Shown: positions 1 to 13,544, counted from the first letter of the stretch. The stretch: 64,000 nt of DNA from Agaricus subrufescens (GCA_029945375.1 JAQOTE010000030.1:59389-123388), one strand, 5' to 3'. Program-made: numbers and translations. Notes: generated from the sequence alone by a model not told the origin.

Positions 1-1377
1 AAGGAAAACCTTCTTAACTAAGAGAATTGAAAATTTGTCTCAGGGATAACTCAGGGATATCTTTATTTTGTGCCTTGTTTTTACTTAATTGAACTTAGGA
101 AAACTCCAAAGCCCAGGGCTTACAGTGAGTGCACTCACAAAGTGGATTTGTGAGCAGAATGCCAAGAGATGGAAGTATTTCTTGATTTAGGCCCTCACAA
201 AAACAATGTGGGGTTACAGAACCAATTTTCTATGTCATTAACCAGGTACAGGCTGCTATCTTGACATTCTCTTCATTGGACAATAATCTAGCATGTCAAA
301 TCCCCCCATGATATTCTTGAGGTAAATGTTTAAACATTTGGTAATGTCATGCAAGGGCCCAAACATGTCATGCAAAATAAAAACTTAGCTCTATTGCTTC
401 ATGCCACACATTAGCAGTTTTGAGACTGGCTGGAATCCTGTATTTCTTCTTCCCATGGCTCACAATTTGAGTCATCCTCCTCTTCAAATCCATCATCAAC
501 TGCCAGTGTATCATCATTTGTTGACACTGCTTCATGATCAGGATTATTGGTGGTGCTGACACTTGAATTTGATTTACATTGTCACTTCTGAGGGGGTGAA
601 ACAGCTTTTTGTTGCACTTGAACAGATGACCTGGGACTGGTTTTGACATGGGCTTCAGATTGTTTTTTGACAGTCACAAATCCTGTGGTGAGGATTGTTT
701 AATCTTTGAACAGTTTACAATAATGACACTGAGTATGTCCAGATTTACTTCCAATATCTGGTCCTTTTTTGTATTCTTTGGAACATTCCGGAATGTGTGG
801 TGAGTCAGCAATATGGAAGTCACTATTTTTCAACTTACCTCTCTTTTCTTTTTATTGCCATGCTTGTTGGGCTCAAAGTCTTGGAGAAATCCAGTCTTCA
901 TCTTGAGGGTCATCTCCCAGCTATACTGCCAGCCTTATCATCTCCACCTGTAACTGTTATGCCTTGTATATCCTTTTGTCTACTTGAATATTTCAATTCC
1001 CTCCAACTGTTTCTTTTCCTTTACTCTTTTCTTCTCTACTTTCCTTTTCTTTGCTCAGAGTCACTCTAGATTGTTTACCAGAATTTATATGGAAGGAGGA
1101 CAGTAGTATATAAGAGCTCATACCTGTACTAGATCAGCATCTTGGTATTAAACTGTTCTTTCTTCTCTACAAAGTTAAGCCCATCATGGGAATCCTCTTT
1201 ATGGTTAACAAATACCAAGATCATCAATTCTCTTGTGAACTCATGGCTCAACTCTTCTTAGGACAAGCCTGTTGTTCACTTTCACTTTTACTCCTCCATA
1301 TCCTCCCCAAGCATCTATTGCATGGGTCTTCACCTACTGCTGAGAAATCACCAAAATCCTCCTCCTTAAACTCCATC

Positions 1378-1647
1378 CACTAGCTAAATATTTGAATAAT
1401 TTTTGAGAAATTATGTAAATGTTATTTAAATATTATGCTATTTTTTATTTAAATAGTTTCTGGGATGTTATGTAAATATTATTGAAATGTTATTAAAATA
1501 ATCACAATTATTTTAATAACATTTCAATAATATTTACATAACATCCCAGAAACTATTTAAATAAAAAATAGCATAATATTCAAATAACATAATATTTAAA
1601 TAACATTTACATAATTTCTCAAAAATTATCTAAATATTTAGCTAGTG
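1378..1647. mobile_element. Palindromic MITE, CACTAGCTAAATATTTG ends
   Basis: A ~270-bp AT-rich sequence that is almost entirely self-complementary. The ends are CACTAGCTAAATATTTG and its inverse, and the fold centre is near 1512. It has no coding capacity, so it is non-autonomous. ATC lies just outside each end, so a 3-bp target duplication is possible, and a CACTA-type or Harbinger-type mover would fit; neither is proven. Related copies lie at 14922-15191, 18698-18895 (partial) and 19831-20039. Confidence 0.75.
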
Positions 1648-3205
1648 ATCCCTACTGTGCTTTCCTATGGGTAAAGAATGGCTTCTTCAGCTTTCCATAT
1701 CTGATAGATATAGATTGGCCACTTTGGCCATCCATCTTGCTGTAAATGAGCAACACCTGCCTCTACAGCTCTATCTGTATAGGGCAGGTTGTCTATGAAC
1801 ATGCTGATGCTTCCTTCCTGGCTTGACTTGTCATGACAAAGTAGCCTCAGAAGTCATTTCTTTCTCACTTGATACACCTGCTGCTTGCTTGGCAAACTAC
1901 CTGCCAACTGGGATTCTGCATATGTCTGCAGGCCTTCTGTTCTTCAATAAATCAGAGATAGCTCTCTTGTCCTTCTATGTCTGCTAAATACAGCTGAATT
2001 ATTCTGGCCATCTGTTTTGTTGGGCTCTTGCCTCTATGGCTCTCTATAAAGGGTGGACCATCTGCAGATATATTTGCAGCTGTGTCTAATACCCTAGCCT
2101 CTTATGTGACACATTGGCAGGTCTTTAGCTTGGCTTTCATATGCTATTCACAAATCAATCCATAGAGTGAACTATCTACAACAGAGCTATGTCTGCTTAA
2201 GGCACCTATGCATAGCATCTTGATGTGAGTCACCATTCATTCCAGTAGTCCATTGCTTACCTAGTTACTCAGCTTTGTCATTAGCCTTGTAACCTTCATT
2301 GCCATCATCCACACACCAGTCATTTTTTACACCCCATGTTAATGACTTCTGGTGACACCTGGGAACTCCTCTCTGCAGCAGTTTAATGCCTCTGCCTGCT
2401 CTATGCACAGTTAGCCCTTCAGGGAGATTTAACAGCTATATGTGTAGATAGTGGGCTCTACTTACTCTTTACTCCTCTTTTTCCTGCAGTGCAGTTTGAG
2501 ATATGGGCTGGCATTGGGATAGGGGTAAGATGTAACTATTTCAGTTGGACTGAATATCATTTGCTTCAAATTGGGACAATTTCAATCTTGTTAGTAAATT
2601 TGGTGGCTTCAATTTCTTACACTTCAATCATGAATGACTAAATCAGCCTCTGTCATGAGAGCATTTTGCATAAGAGCCTTTTTTCTCTCAGCATTGAATG
2701 GCCACATTGGCCCCTGTCCCCATAGACATAGATGAGTTACTGGGGCCATGTACAGAATGCCCTGCTTCTTGTCCAATCTGTGGTTGATTTCTCAAGCCAG
2801 TGGCCTTGCATACTGTTCACTCTGTCTGCCACTAGCTATATATTTGTTGAACTCTGATTTGGGACTATTGATCAAATCACAGAGCAAGCATGAGACAGAA
2901 TTGATCCAATCACTGATTTCTCATACTTGGCAATCTGATTGAGTAGCCATGATTATGCCTTCATCTATATTTAATTTTGATCTAATCAATATTCAATAGC
3001 TCAAGTGACTTATTGTGACATTATCTTATTGCCTTACTCAATCTACATTTAATAATCCCTATATATTATTAAGCATCCTATCTTACATTATTTGTTTACC
3101 AAATCATTTAATACTGTTTAACTACTTTACTCAATAATACATCTATACATTTTTGACTGCTCTGTGACATGCATGTCACTTATGTTACAATATCATTTCA
3201 ATATA

Positions 3206-4756
3206 CAGTGGGGGACAAAACTGTTCCAATGTTTTGTACCTTTGCAAAGAATGCTATATACCAGTGCAAATAAAATCTTGAGAATATTTATGAATATACC
3301 TTAGTATCTAAGCTACCATCATGTGATATTATGTGGCTGTACAGTTATTAATGGTTATTAAATAATCCTTTTAAGTCAGAGCATCATTGGAATGGTTTTG
3401 TCCCTGTGCATTGAAAATACAGAATTGGCTACTTATCAAAGCAGAGGATACTATTTTCTGGCTATCAAAGCTACAAATGGTAGCTTTTATATTGATACCA
3501 TCAATATCTGATCAAATTCTGCTGATATGATATCAGAATCCATCTATATGCTATTCTAAAGATGTAATAATCTATTAGGTAGAAATTCATTAACTTTTAC
3601 CTCACTATTGATATTTATTTACTGTATTTTGGCAAAACTCATATTAAGAGGCTGGTTGAACTCCATAGTATCTAATCTTAGGTAATCCATACTATTTTAA
3701 AGTTGATTTGCTGCTATATCACATTTGTTAGGCTTGTACTTGATATATTCTACTTATGATACTCTAGGATTGAATCATGTGAAAATTCCAAAATATATCT
3801 GAAAAGAGTAACATTCAATAATAGTTCATGTTTAGTAGTTATTTGAGCTTTTGCACATTCTATGCAATCTTAGGTTACAATTTTTTTCATTTATACACAC
3901 TAGCACTTTTTACCCTCTGCTTGTAAAGCTCTTACCCTTTCATCAGCATATTGTTTTCAGTTACATATGTTTATAATCTATTACTCTCAACATCCTGAGC
4001 CTATTTGTATCTTGATTAGTCATCAGAAACAAGCCCTGATGCACTTTTACAGATGCTCTCTAAAGTCTACTATACACTTATGTAGATACAGGCTTGTGGA
4101 GGAAGGTCAAAGCTTTTATTTGCTCTTTGATTGATTGTTACATAAGCACTAACATTCATAGCATTAGTTGGAACAATCAGCTTTCCTGCAAGTGGGTTGT
4201 TTGTGTGCAAAAAATAGATGAAAGTATATTTCTACCTAAGGATGATCATATTTATGTCAGCAAATAAGTCTTTAAATAGCATAGATTACATAATACAATA
4301 TATTATTGCACTTAGATAATTGTTATTACATCACAAACCTTGAAGACATTGTAATAATAAGCTAGAGATTAAAGATTTACTACTTAATAAAGTATCTAAT
4401 CTTTAGAGTAGCATATAGGTGGATTCTGATATCATATCAGCAGAATTTGATCAGATATTGATGGCATCAATATCAAAGCTACCATTTGTAGCTTTGATAG
4501 CCAGAAAATAGTATCCTCTGCCTTGATAAGTAGCCAATTCTGTATTTTCAATGCACAGGGACAAAACCATTCCAATGATGCTCTGACTTAAAAGGATTAT
4601 TTAATAACCATTAATAACTGTACAGCCACATAATATCACATGATGGTAGCTTAGATACTAAGGTATATTCATAAATATTCTCAAGATTTTATTTGCACTG
4701 GTATATAGCATTCTTTGCAAAGGTACAAAACATTGGAACAGTTTTGTCCCCCACTG
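3206..4756. mobile_element. Mariner-type non-autonomous element, copy 1
   Basis: The ends are CAGTGGGGGACAAAAC and its inverse, flanked by TA on both sides (3204-3205 and 4757-4758). TA flanks and CAGTGG-type tips are typical of Tc1/mariner elements. The inverted repeats are unusually long, about 355 bp (to ~3562 and from ~4388). The ~0.8-kb middle is AT-rich and I see no DDE transposase, so it is non-autonomous. It sits at the exact centre of a larger inverted repeat. The superfamily is inferred from tips and TA only. Confidence 0.7.
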
Positions 4757-5033
4757 TATATTGAAATGATATTGTAACATAAGTGACATGCATGTCACAG
4801 AGCAGTCAAAAATGTATAGATGTATTATTGAGTAAAGTAGTTAAACAGTATTAAATGATTTGGTAAACAAATAATGTAAGATAGGATACCTGAAACTTGG
4901 GCTATACATGATGTCTTCCACTCATCGCTTCTCACCAAATTCAACGAACCCAAATTCAACTGTCAAAAGACTCCACCTCCACCCCCCCTGGATATTATTA
5001 ACAATGAAGAAGAATACAAAGTAGAGGAAATCC

Positions 5034-6485
5034 ATGGACATAGGAAGAAAGGCTGAGGAATTCAATACCTGGTACATTGGAAAGGATATGACAACTCCAA
5101 GGATATGTGGCAATCAGCAACCGACCTTGAGAACGCACAGGACCTTCTATCCAAATATAGGAAACACAACAACCTCCTGTAACATAAAAGGAAAGCCACA
5201 ACCCAACAACTGGTATAGCATTGTCTATTGGTTCGAAGAAGACATCATGAACTCCCAAAACACCACCAAAACCACCACCACTGCCCCCGAGCAGGAGGCT
5301 TACCATAACCTCATCATTGACTCTTTCTGAAGCTCTGCCAAACGAGAGCTCATCAAAATCTACAGTGCAGTAACAGACATGGACAACAGATACACCCACA
5401 CCTATGTCCCACTCATCTACGATCGACCAAAAGGGGTAGATGCCCCAACCCAACAAGAGAAGGATCACATGGTGAAGGTCATGAGGAAAGAAAGGCAGCT
5501 GATCAAAAAGATCATGAGAAAGCTGCAGATGATGGAAGAAGAATTAAAAGATCTCACCAAGGAGATAAACCCAAATGCCCATGGATGGGCTGCAAACAGA
5601 ACATGGGAAAACAGATGGGAAGCACTGGCTGATGAAAACAACTAGCAACAGTAGGCATTGCCTAATAGGGAGGAGGAAGTAGTATAAAAATCAAATTGTT
5701 TGTCCCCTTTTTGCTATCAATCCTGCCCACCATTTCCTACTCAAAGTACATTCCCCTCCTCGAAGCCTTAGTTATGGACTCCTCCCTCCCACCACACATC
5801 CATGCCCTTTTTGACCAACGTCCCCATGAGGACTATCTCACCTCCATCTACAACATCAACGAATGTCACACCCACCTCCTCTGCCTCCTACACTCTCTTG
5901 GCTATGTCCGCAACCTAGGAAGAACCCTGCACAAAACTGCCACCAACATCCACACCACCTGTCTTAACTCTGTACAACCCATTTGTACCATAGTAGGACA
6001 TGACAATGAACTCCACAAAGAATTCAGCACAATCTTGAAGAACCTCGGACACATCATCCCCATGAACATCGAACATCACGCTCACCAAATCTGTGTCACC
6101 ATCATCAATCATCTCAGCACCCTTCCCGATGTGGGAAATGAACAAACCCGAAATGCCGCCAAACGAATGATTGAAACCTATCAGGAAGTTTGCCCCTACC
6201 AGACCTGCCACCCCCAATCCACCCAAAGAACCCGAAGAACCACTCCCCATCCCTAACTACACCACCGTCATGTGCGATCACATGGATGAAGACTCGGACA
6301 AAGAAAACCGCCCCCTGGTACCAACCAAACAAGTCAAAGTTAGCAACATCTGCAAACCTGACATCTTGGACGAAATGATCAAACTGAAAATGTACCTTCG
6401 AGGAATTCCCCCCTTCCCTAAACCAGTCAAATTCTCCCTCCCTTTCAACTATACCTTCGCACATCCCAGAGAAATTGAACACTGA
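5034..6485 (+). pseudogene. Unrecognised coding remnant in several frames
   Basis: I do not recognise this. Three consecutive stretches on the plus strand have protein-like composition: 5034-5330; 5379-5645 (a charged, probably coiled-coil segment rich in Lys, Glu and Met); and about 5747-6485, where one frame (to ~6180) passes into another ending in an acidic and then Pro/Lys-rich tail. The last stretch contains many His and Cys residues in helical spacing, and a proline-rich segment follows (residues like PATPNPPKEPEEPLP). A 1-base frame change near 6180 and stops between the blocks suggest a broken gene, or exons whose introns I could not place. It could be a structural protein of an old retroelement or a transposon passenger gene. 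Confidence 0.35.
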
Positions 6486-7439
6486 CCCGCCTATTGGACA
6501 GTCATCTTATCCGCCCTGTTGATGAACTTCGGAACAGAAGACAAATACTGAGGCAAGCAACTTTGCTTCATCAAGGCAGGCAATGACAATGCTCCTCACT
6601 TCATTGGTTTCAACGAGAAAACCAACAAATGGATGATATCCAACAAGAAGGCCAAACTGTTCATTGATCTTACTGATTGATGCTTCTCACTACTCGAAGC
6701 CTGAATGGAGGGTGATGTTACGATCTATTTCTGTTATCGTCCCCCTGACCCAGGACCATATGCTACCACTTCCTTATCTGTGTACTTGCCTCCCATGTTT
6801 ACTCAGCACCGTTCTCACCATTAGTCAGACACCTTGGGTATACTTACTCAGCCCGACTTCTACTTCTATTATTAGGTAGTCAACTCTTCTATAAGTAGTG
6901 TAGTTTATACCCTGTATTTCCTTACACTTTACCAACTCACTATATTCCCTTATCGCCCTCAAGTCTTTGCCTTAAGTTGCAACCTGAGCTAATCACTATA
7001 AGGTCGTAGCACTCACCATGCATTTTTCTTCCACTCATTTGCATGAAAGCAGGTTTCATCTTGCCACAGTGGAATAAGAAGGCATTCTCCTGGTTGGAGA
7101 TGAGGCCCAGTGAGAACGTGTTCTGTGGAAAGCTGCGGAAGGAGATAGAAGCTGCGGGAATCTGCGCTCATCTGAGAGCTCAGAATCGGCACGTAAATTT
7201 TCCCCCGTATGTATAGCTATATAGAGCCGGTATGTGGTAGCAATGCAACAGCACTGGGCTGTTTTCTGAGCTAATCGGAGCAAATATGTGAATTAAGGGC
7301 AGTTCTGTAAATACATGGTTCTGCTCTAAACAGCTGAAAGATGCTCAAAAATGTGGTACTATGCACAATCTTGTGCATGTGGCAAGTTTATGAAATGTCG
7401 TAGTAACTATTATCAGTAAGTGAAAAAGATGTACAAGCC
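6486..7439. other. No gene recognised
   Basis: About 950 bp downstream of the unrecognised remnant. The first ~180 bp may still be decayed coding sequence of that remnant. The rest is of mixed composition, with GTCGTAGCACT near 7003 recurring near 8464 and a related form near 12894. I could not find the terminal repeats that would mark the edge of the tnp2 element here. Confidence 0.4.
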
Positions 7440-9458
7440 TTAATATAACACATACCACTGACATCGAACTGAACTCAAAGTGAATCCATTTCTTTGGCTT
7501 TTTCTTCTTTTCATTACTCTTCTCCTTGCTAAGAACATTATATTTCTAAGGAAAATATTAGTCGAAAGTCAATTATACAAATTGTTGGAAAATCATACCT
7601 CACGAGTTTCCTTATCCAACTCCTTCCATGCTATTCCAAATTCAGCAACTGTTGTAGTTGGGTGTTTGAGCATGTAGTCGACTCCAAAAAGATTGCTGGA
7701 AGACAGAAGATAAGTGAAAGTAAATGGAAGTGAGGAATGACACACCGTGCAGTCACTGAGTTTGGCTGTGGAACCATAGGCTTTCCTTTTTTGGATACCA
7801 CGGGGGCATCAAGCGGCTCACTGAGAGCGACCTTCTCTACTCTTTCAGCTGGTTCTGGAATCGAAAGGCTATTGCTGGAAATCAGGATAAGTTATAGCAG
7901 GTTATAGCAATAAGCAAATTCATACAACAACCCAGTTTTGACAGTTGGTGACACCTTTTTGGCGGAGGGGGCCATGGTAGCAGTTGTAGTTGTACCCAAC
8001 AACAAGATGGCCTCAGGAGTGGTATTTTCAGGGGGCTCAAGTGAGGATGATGTCGAAGTGATGGAAGGAGCCACTCCAGATTCGACTGAGCTCACAACTG
8101 TTGAATTCTCAGTGACCGGGGTAGGATTTTCACTGCCACCAACAGTGGCAGCAGCATTCTGTTGCAATGTTGACGTTGTAGGATATACCTTTTGAGGTAG
8201 AGATTTGATTTTCGGCTCCTTGGTGACAGTGGTTAGGTCGATGGCATCTTGAAGTGATGCCGAAGTTGTTGCGGGAGTTTTCAGGTGCAGGATTTCTGTC
8301 ATACATACATCGTTCAACAAAGCTACATATCGGAAACAGTGATACATACCTTTCTTAACCTGATGCTGCTTCTTGACTCCTTTCGTTGACAGAGCTGGAA
8401 TCTGCTTATCATCTGATATGACTATATCTGCCTCCCATTTCAGCTTTTTTGGGAGTGGCTGGTAGGTCGTAGCACTCGATGAGTTGATAGAAGGGTATTT
8501 TCCTTGTATTAGGAATTAAATTGTGTAAAATCAAAAAAAAAAAAAAGACGTCGTACATTTTAAATGCCCAGGCTCTCGATGATAGTGGTTCCAGTTTGGA
8601 TATCGAGACCTTGCAAAAGCATGAACCTTCCAATTGTCATCTGCAAGGTTGAGAGTAGGGAACTGGGTGCACATTGAGTTGCAAAAATGGGTTGTGACTT
8701 CAGGTTGGCGTAGTTTCCATGTGTTCGGATCGAGGCGAAGGTAGTAATACTTGGAAAAAAGTGCATATGCATAGTCCGTCATACTTTTCAGGGTTCTGTC
8801 ATTGATTTCGCAGTCATTTTTGTCAGTCAACCAACCCATGGCCGAAACCTTTAGCCCTTTTTCTTTTTGTTGATCAACAAACTTTGCCCAACTTTCACTA
8901 GTCCAGAAGTGAACATTAGGATAGTCATCTTCATCTTCATGCTTGGGGGGTGCTGGAGCATTGAGGCTGACAGAGCGAGGTGTTGATTGATTTGGAGGGG
9001 CTGGTAGGGTGTTTAGCGGTTGTGAGTGTAAGAGCTGCTGGACAAGGTCTCTGTTTGCGGTTATATGCGCTCAATTATTGAAGCAAAAATACAAAGACTT
9101 ACTTTTGTGCGTTGAGAGAGTATTCTAACTGCATTTTAGCATCACGCAAATCCAAAAAAGCACGATTGCCAGCTTGCTGAAGGTCAAGTGCAGTCACATT
9201 GGCCAAGATTTGTTGATAGTTCAAATGATCTTGATTAAAACTATTGCTACCACTAGAAACTGAGCACGAAATAACATATATTAGATGATAGTCAATTGTA
9301 GTACAGAAATTTTGTAATGTACACATTTCAGTGTTTCTGTGGCTATTGCTAAATCCACCATTTGAAGCCCATCCTGATTGAGATTGTTGGCCAACAGTAT
9401 CATACTGCTCATTTGTAGAATAATTTGAGAATGAATAGCCAAAGTTTTCAGCAGGCAT
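7440..9458 (-). CDS. Second gene of the tnp2 element; HMG-box-like tail
   Basis: A multi-exon gene just downstream of the transposase, same strand. The start at 9458 opens a Ser/Gln/Asn-rich exon to ~9325. Introns with GT-AG ends follow near 9324-9262, 9101-9050, 8350-8284, ~7935-7880, ~7740-7695 and ~7600-7550. The third exon (~9049-8550) holds a compact globular segment with motifs like HFWTSESWAKF and WKVHAFARSRYPNW. A Thr/Ser/Pro-rich linker follows, then a C-terminal stretch with FGVDYML...EFGIAWKELDKE and a Lys-rich tail that resembles an HMG box. A run of A at 8531-8545 lies in or near an exon end and makes one boundary uncertain. The role is unknown; DNA binding is an inference from the tail. 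The stop was not fixed, so the end coordinate is approximate. Confidence 0.5.
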
Positions 9459-9538
9459 TATAAGTGTAGGTGACAACAAGTATATATCAATGATTACACA
9501 AATCAAGCACATGTATTAGTAATCAAGAAATCAATCAA

Positions 9539-12500
9539 TTATGATAAGTTGGTATTCGGTTGGTCACCATATCCTGTAATTTCAGTATCATCCAATCCTG
9601 ACTTTTCTACAACAAACCATAAGTTCTGAGGGTCTCCAGATCTTGGAGGCAGTGGCTGCATTGATACCACAGAGATTATTTGTGTGGTCTTTATGACTCG
9701 AAGATTTAAGTTACCCATGTATGGCGCTGCCCAAAGAACATGAGATGATTTTGCCAACATATCTGCATTTGGAGACCCATAAATCGAGACAACAGCATAT
9801 GAAGCTGTTTTCCCATTGTCGTCTTCATCTAAAAAATAAAACTGAACTTCAGCATATTCAACAACATCAGCCAATTTGATCTATTGAATTTCATTGAGTA
9901 CGGTCAAGTAAGTTGAGTTAAAATAGAACAATTACCTTCACATTTCTTGAAATATGACTATACTCATTCTCAGCAAAAACACTTCGAGCAATTTGCCCAT
10001 TTGGAAGTTGTAAGCGTCCCCATTTCCTGACTGTGGCCCTTCCAACTATTTCAGAAACAACAGTAGCAACTGTGTCTTCAAGTACAATTGGATTGCGAGA
10101 CCTTGGACAAAGCAGAATAAAACCATTCCCACAATCATGACATGGGTTTGGAAGTGAAGAATGTTGTTCTAGCTCAGGGCAAATTTTTTTGAGTGCATTC
10201 AGTTGTGAACGACACAAAGCAATTTGTCATAAATTGCCATAGATATTTGATGGTTGTTGAATTTCACTACCAAGATCTCCAATTGCTTGTTCCATCATAT
10301 ATTGTGTGCTGTATGAGCCAGGACCAACACGAGTGCATTCTGGAGCTGTGTGTAGAAGAGTGTGGAGGCAAGGTCGGCAGAAATGAAGTCTTTCTAAACG
10401 CTGCTGATAGTATAGATGTTCATAATCCTGAACAAACTGAGTTAAATATGAGTGAGCTTCTTGAATTTGAGCACCAAATATGCTTCTTTGTGTGATGATG
10501 CGGACACCATGAACAAGTTTGCAAAAATGGATCCAGTATTTTTTGGGTAGAAGGGTACGGAAATGTGCAGGACCAAGTCCAAACAAATAGAGAAAATATT
10601 CGGTTGATTTGAAGCCACTAGATATCTTCTCTGCTGGATTACGAGGGGGCTGATGGAATGATGATGGAAAATACTTGGTAGCTGCAGCAATGCCTTTTCC
10701 GTGATTGAGCCATGCTTCACCGATCAAAACTACCCAATCCCAGGTAGCCTTATTATCAGGATATTCACATTTAAAGTCCCCTCGCCAAAGTGGAATCAGG
10801 AGTTCGCCGAGATTGAGAGATAAAAGGTGCATTAGGTCAACTGTGAAACATCGGGGCAAAGGAAGAGTTTTGGTTGGGTCAAGGCCTAATATAATTGATG
10901 GCTTGCTAAGTCCCGTAAGTTTTCGATTGAGCTCATAGTCAGTCTGGTTTTTTGATGCCACTACTTTTGCAATATTTGTTTGATAGACATCTACCCAGGG
11001 GTTTTCTGGAGCAGCTTCAAAATCATAATCATCATGATTACAGCCAGTGTCTTCTGGCCGGATATGATTGGGATGGAGATGTGCTGCAAAATAGTGTCCA
11101 CGATGAGGTTTGTGGCAGCCTTTCATTGCACAACTCATTCTACATCCTTGTGCTCCATGGTGCCCTACACGACCATCCAACTCTGTAAGTCCAACAGCAT
11201 TGGCAGTACTGAGGATGAAAAAGACTCTAGAAAGTGTTGTTGTCTTTGTTAAAGCATCCCAAGTTCTAAATCCAAGTCCATCCCCTTCTCGTTGAATGGC
11301 AGACAGGTGGTGGAAACTATGAAACAGAAAGGAATCAAGGTCCTTCGGCTTATTAGGCCCTGGGACAATAAGAGCTGGAAGGACATGTTTTTTTTTATAA
11401 CATGTGGTTGGACTATAATCGTTGATAATCCAGATTGCTATCCAGGTGTCTGATTTCTTGTTCTGATACAACTGTGCTCCGTCAAGTGAAAATGAGACCA
11501 TAAAATCATTGGGACCAATTTCACGGTCCTCACAGATATCCAACAAATCACTTCCTGAAAAGATATCATCATATATGAAGTCTTCAACAGTGCTATTTTC
11601 TCGATGTTGAAGCACCTCCTTGATTTTATGGTCACAGTAGCACATTTCTGTAGCACTCTCGGAAGAACAACGAAGAGCTTGCAACTGGGGGCCAAGGGGG
11701 ATAGTCACCATCTTTTGGCGGGCAACTTGCTTCAAGCCTTTGAGTGTAAAAAGGGGCTCAAGGCAGATACTACAAGCATCCAGATGTGACTTTGGACCAA
11801 CAAAGGCCTCACAAGAATTGATACACATGTCATCTTCCACCAACACCACCCCTGATATCCCAGCAACAAGTTTCTTGACCTTGTATTGGGACATAATCTG
11901 GCAGGTAGGGAAGCGGTGTAAAACAGCATCATGAGCAGAGTTATAGGTAGATTCTGATGCATTGATACATGAAAGGAACAGGTCGAGAGATAGGCGGGTG
12001 TCAGGATCGGAAATATTGACTGGAGCTTCTTCAGGTTCCCGAAGCCGTTGGACCGCAAGTTTGTCAAGTTTCCCATTGTCGAGTGTCGTGAGAGAAATTT
12101 CTTGGATATATTTTTGGCAAAGTACAATATGGTCAATACGGGATTCAGTGTAACTTGGAGGCTCTCCATCTTCTCCTTGAATTGGATGCCCCTCGCGGTT
12201 GGCTGTTGTACATGATTGTAGACTCTCTCGATCATCTGGTGTAGTTTTGGAAACTGATTTGGTGTCGTCAGATTCATTGCCATTATCAGGAAAGTTCATT
12301 TTGGGAGAGAGGCTCAGAGATATTCCTCGTTCCTGATAAAGCAATAAGTAACTCTCACTCACAGGTTTGTTCAAAGTACTTACATCCACTGAGCCAAAAT
12401 TTTCATTATCGATAGCCATAACATCTTTATAAGTTTGCTATATCATCAATTAGCTTTGATTTTGGACCAATAACAACAGGGAGGGGACTTACATTTGTTC

Positions 12501-12845
12501 TTTCAGTGGAAAGGCCCTCCTCAAATTCTACTCCATTGAAGTTTTCACCATTGGCACTGTCACACTGCGCAAAATTGTTGTTGAAGCCATTGAAAAGAAA
12601 GGGTAACTAAATCATACCTGAGGACTACTAGTCTCAAGTTCACGTCAACTTCATTTTGAAGCTCTGGCATCCACCTCCTCTGACTCTTGTGGAGTGCTTG
12701 CACTCAATGAAGCCACCGGTATATAGAATGTAGAGCTGGGAGCACGAGGACGCTCCCTGTGGTTACGCTCTGTTTGCTTGTTGACAGTTCCTCCACAGCA
12801 TTTGTAGCACCAGCACTGTGCAGTCGCTTTTTGGGAGCCAGGCAT
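9539..12845 (-). pseudogene. CACTA-type tnp2 transposase, one in-frame stop
   Basis: A cut-and-paste transposase of the tnp2 family (CACTA/EnSpm, Plavaka-like in basidiomycetes). The start at 12845 gives an N-terminal Cys-rich exon (CWCYKCCGG) typical of these proteins. Introns lie near 12605-12555 and 12495-12420. The main exon from ~12419 contains the tnp2 core: VSFSLDGAQLYQNKKSD, then a segment on ground-state partners ending VPGPNKPKDLDSFL, a CRMSCAMKGCHKPH zinc-like cluster and a conserved helical half. The frame is stopped by TGA at 10229-10227, where a conserved Arg would give NLRQIAL; the frame then stays open to ~9918. An intron (~9930-9876) precedes the last exon ending at 9539 (FFVVEK-like motif WFVVEKSGLDD). 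One nonsense change therefore separates it from a complete gene. Confidence 0.85.
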
Positions 12846-13544
12846 TTTTAAGAAGAAAAAACCCAAGGAGTGTTAGTTCTAGCAGAACCAGGTGGCCGTA
12901 GCACTGCCTCTGATGCTGAAAATGCCCAGTAATCGGACTTTACAATCCAGGAGAGGTGGCTGCGTGGAGAAGCCCAGAGTAGTGGTGGTAATTTCGTGTA
13001 TGTACGTTGTACGCGTTTACTGCTGCACTACTTTGACTTTGAACTCCGACAAATCCTGATCTGATCTGCCCAGTTCTGCGAATCGCTGACTACCTACAAA
13101 TAGCACATCGTTCAACAAGTCTGCAGGATTGCCACTCAAATTTTCCTCCATGTAACTCAGAATATCGCATAGCTGAACAATTTCGCAGAACCGCTTTTCA
13201 CTGGGGATGAGGTTCAACACCTTGCAGAATATTTCCTTCAAGTTCTAATTTCACCATGCATCACTCATATTCTAAAAGTGTTGGTAGGAAAACATCTTCA
13301 CAATATATGACAACATCTGGACATTCATAACCATCCATATACAGATGCCTTTATGAAGGGTTTTTTATGTCCAACCCAATTTGACTAGCCAACAACAAGC
13401 AGTCACTATGAACCCAGGGCTTTGGAGATTCCCTGAGTTCAACTAGGCTAATTGAAAATGTTTGGTAAAAAACAGCAGTTAACTCAGTCCAAGTCAATCT
13501 GAATTCAATTCATTATTCATTCAGTACCACATTTATGTAATTAT
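12846..13544. other. Transposase promoter side; no clear gene
   Basis: Upstream of the transposase start and before duplication copy 2. A 74-codon open frame on the minus strand (13017-13241) has plausible composition but no motif, and no recognisable start context. GGCCGTAGCACT near 12892 resembles sites near 7003 and 8464. I could not identify a terminal inverted repeat. Confidence 0.35.

Larger units (their letters stand above)
1..4888. repeat. Copy 1 of a ~4.9-kb direct duplication
   Basis: This block is repeated 13,544 bp downstream. Its first 3.2 kb matches the second copy with no difference that I noticed; small indels and substitutions appear in the mariner-type part from about 3270 on. 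It is AT-rich, with no recognisable protein domain; the short open frames in it are identical in both copies and look spurious. A TATA-like stretch followed by many pyrimidines lies near 1107 and might be an old promoter or LTR. The left limit is not visible because the window begins inside the repeat. The right limit is about 4888, where the match to 21334-21466 stops. It contains a palindromic MITE and a mariner-type element, listed separately. Confidence 0.93.

Noticed and set aside
368..2942. Short frames in the duplicated block, repeated at 13912-16486
   Set aside because: They are identical because the DNA is duplicated. They lack domains and biased codon use, and lie in AT-rich non-coding sequence.
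8529..8547. The A run as a retrotransposon poly(A) tail
   Set aside because: No LINE 3' tail (CCATTGAT core) or target duplication lies beside it; it appears to be a homopolymer within or near an exon end of the second tnp2-element gene.
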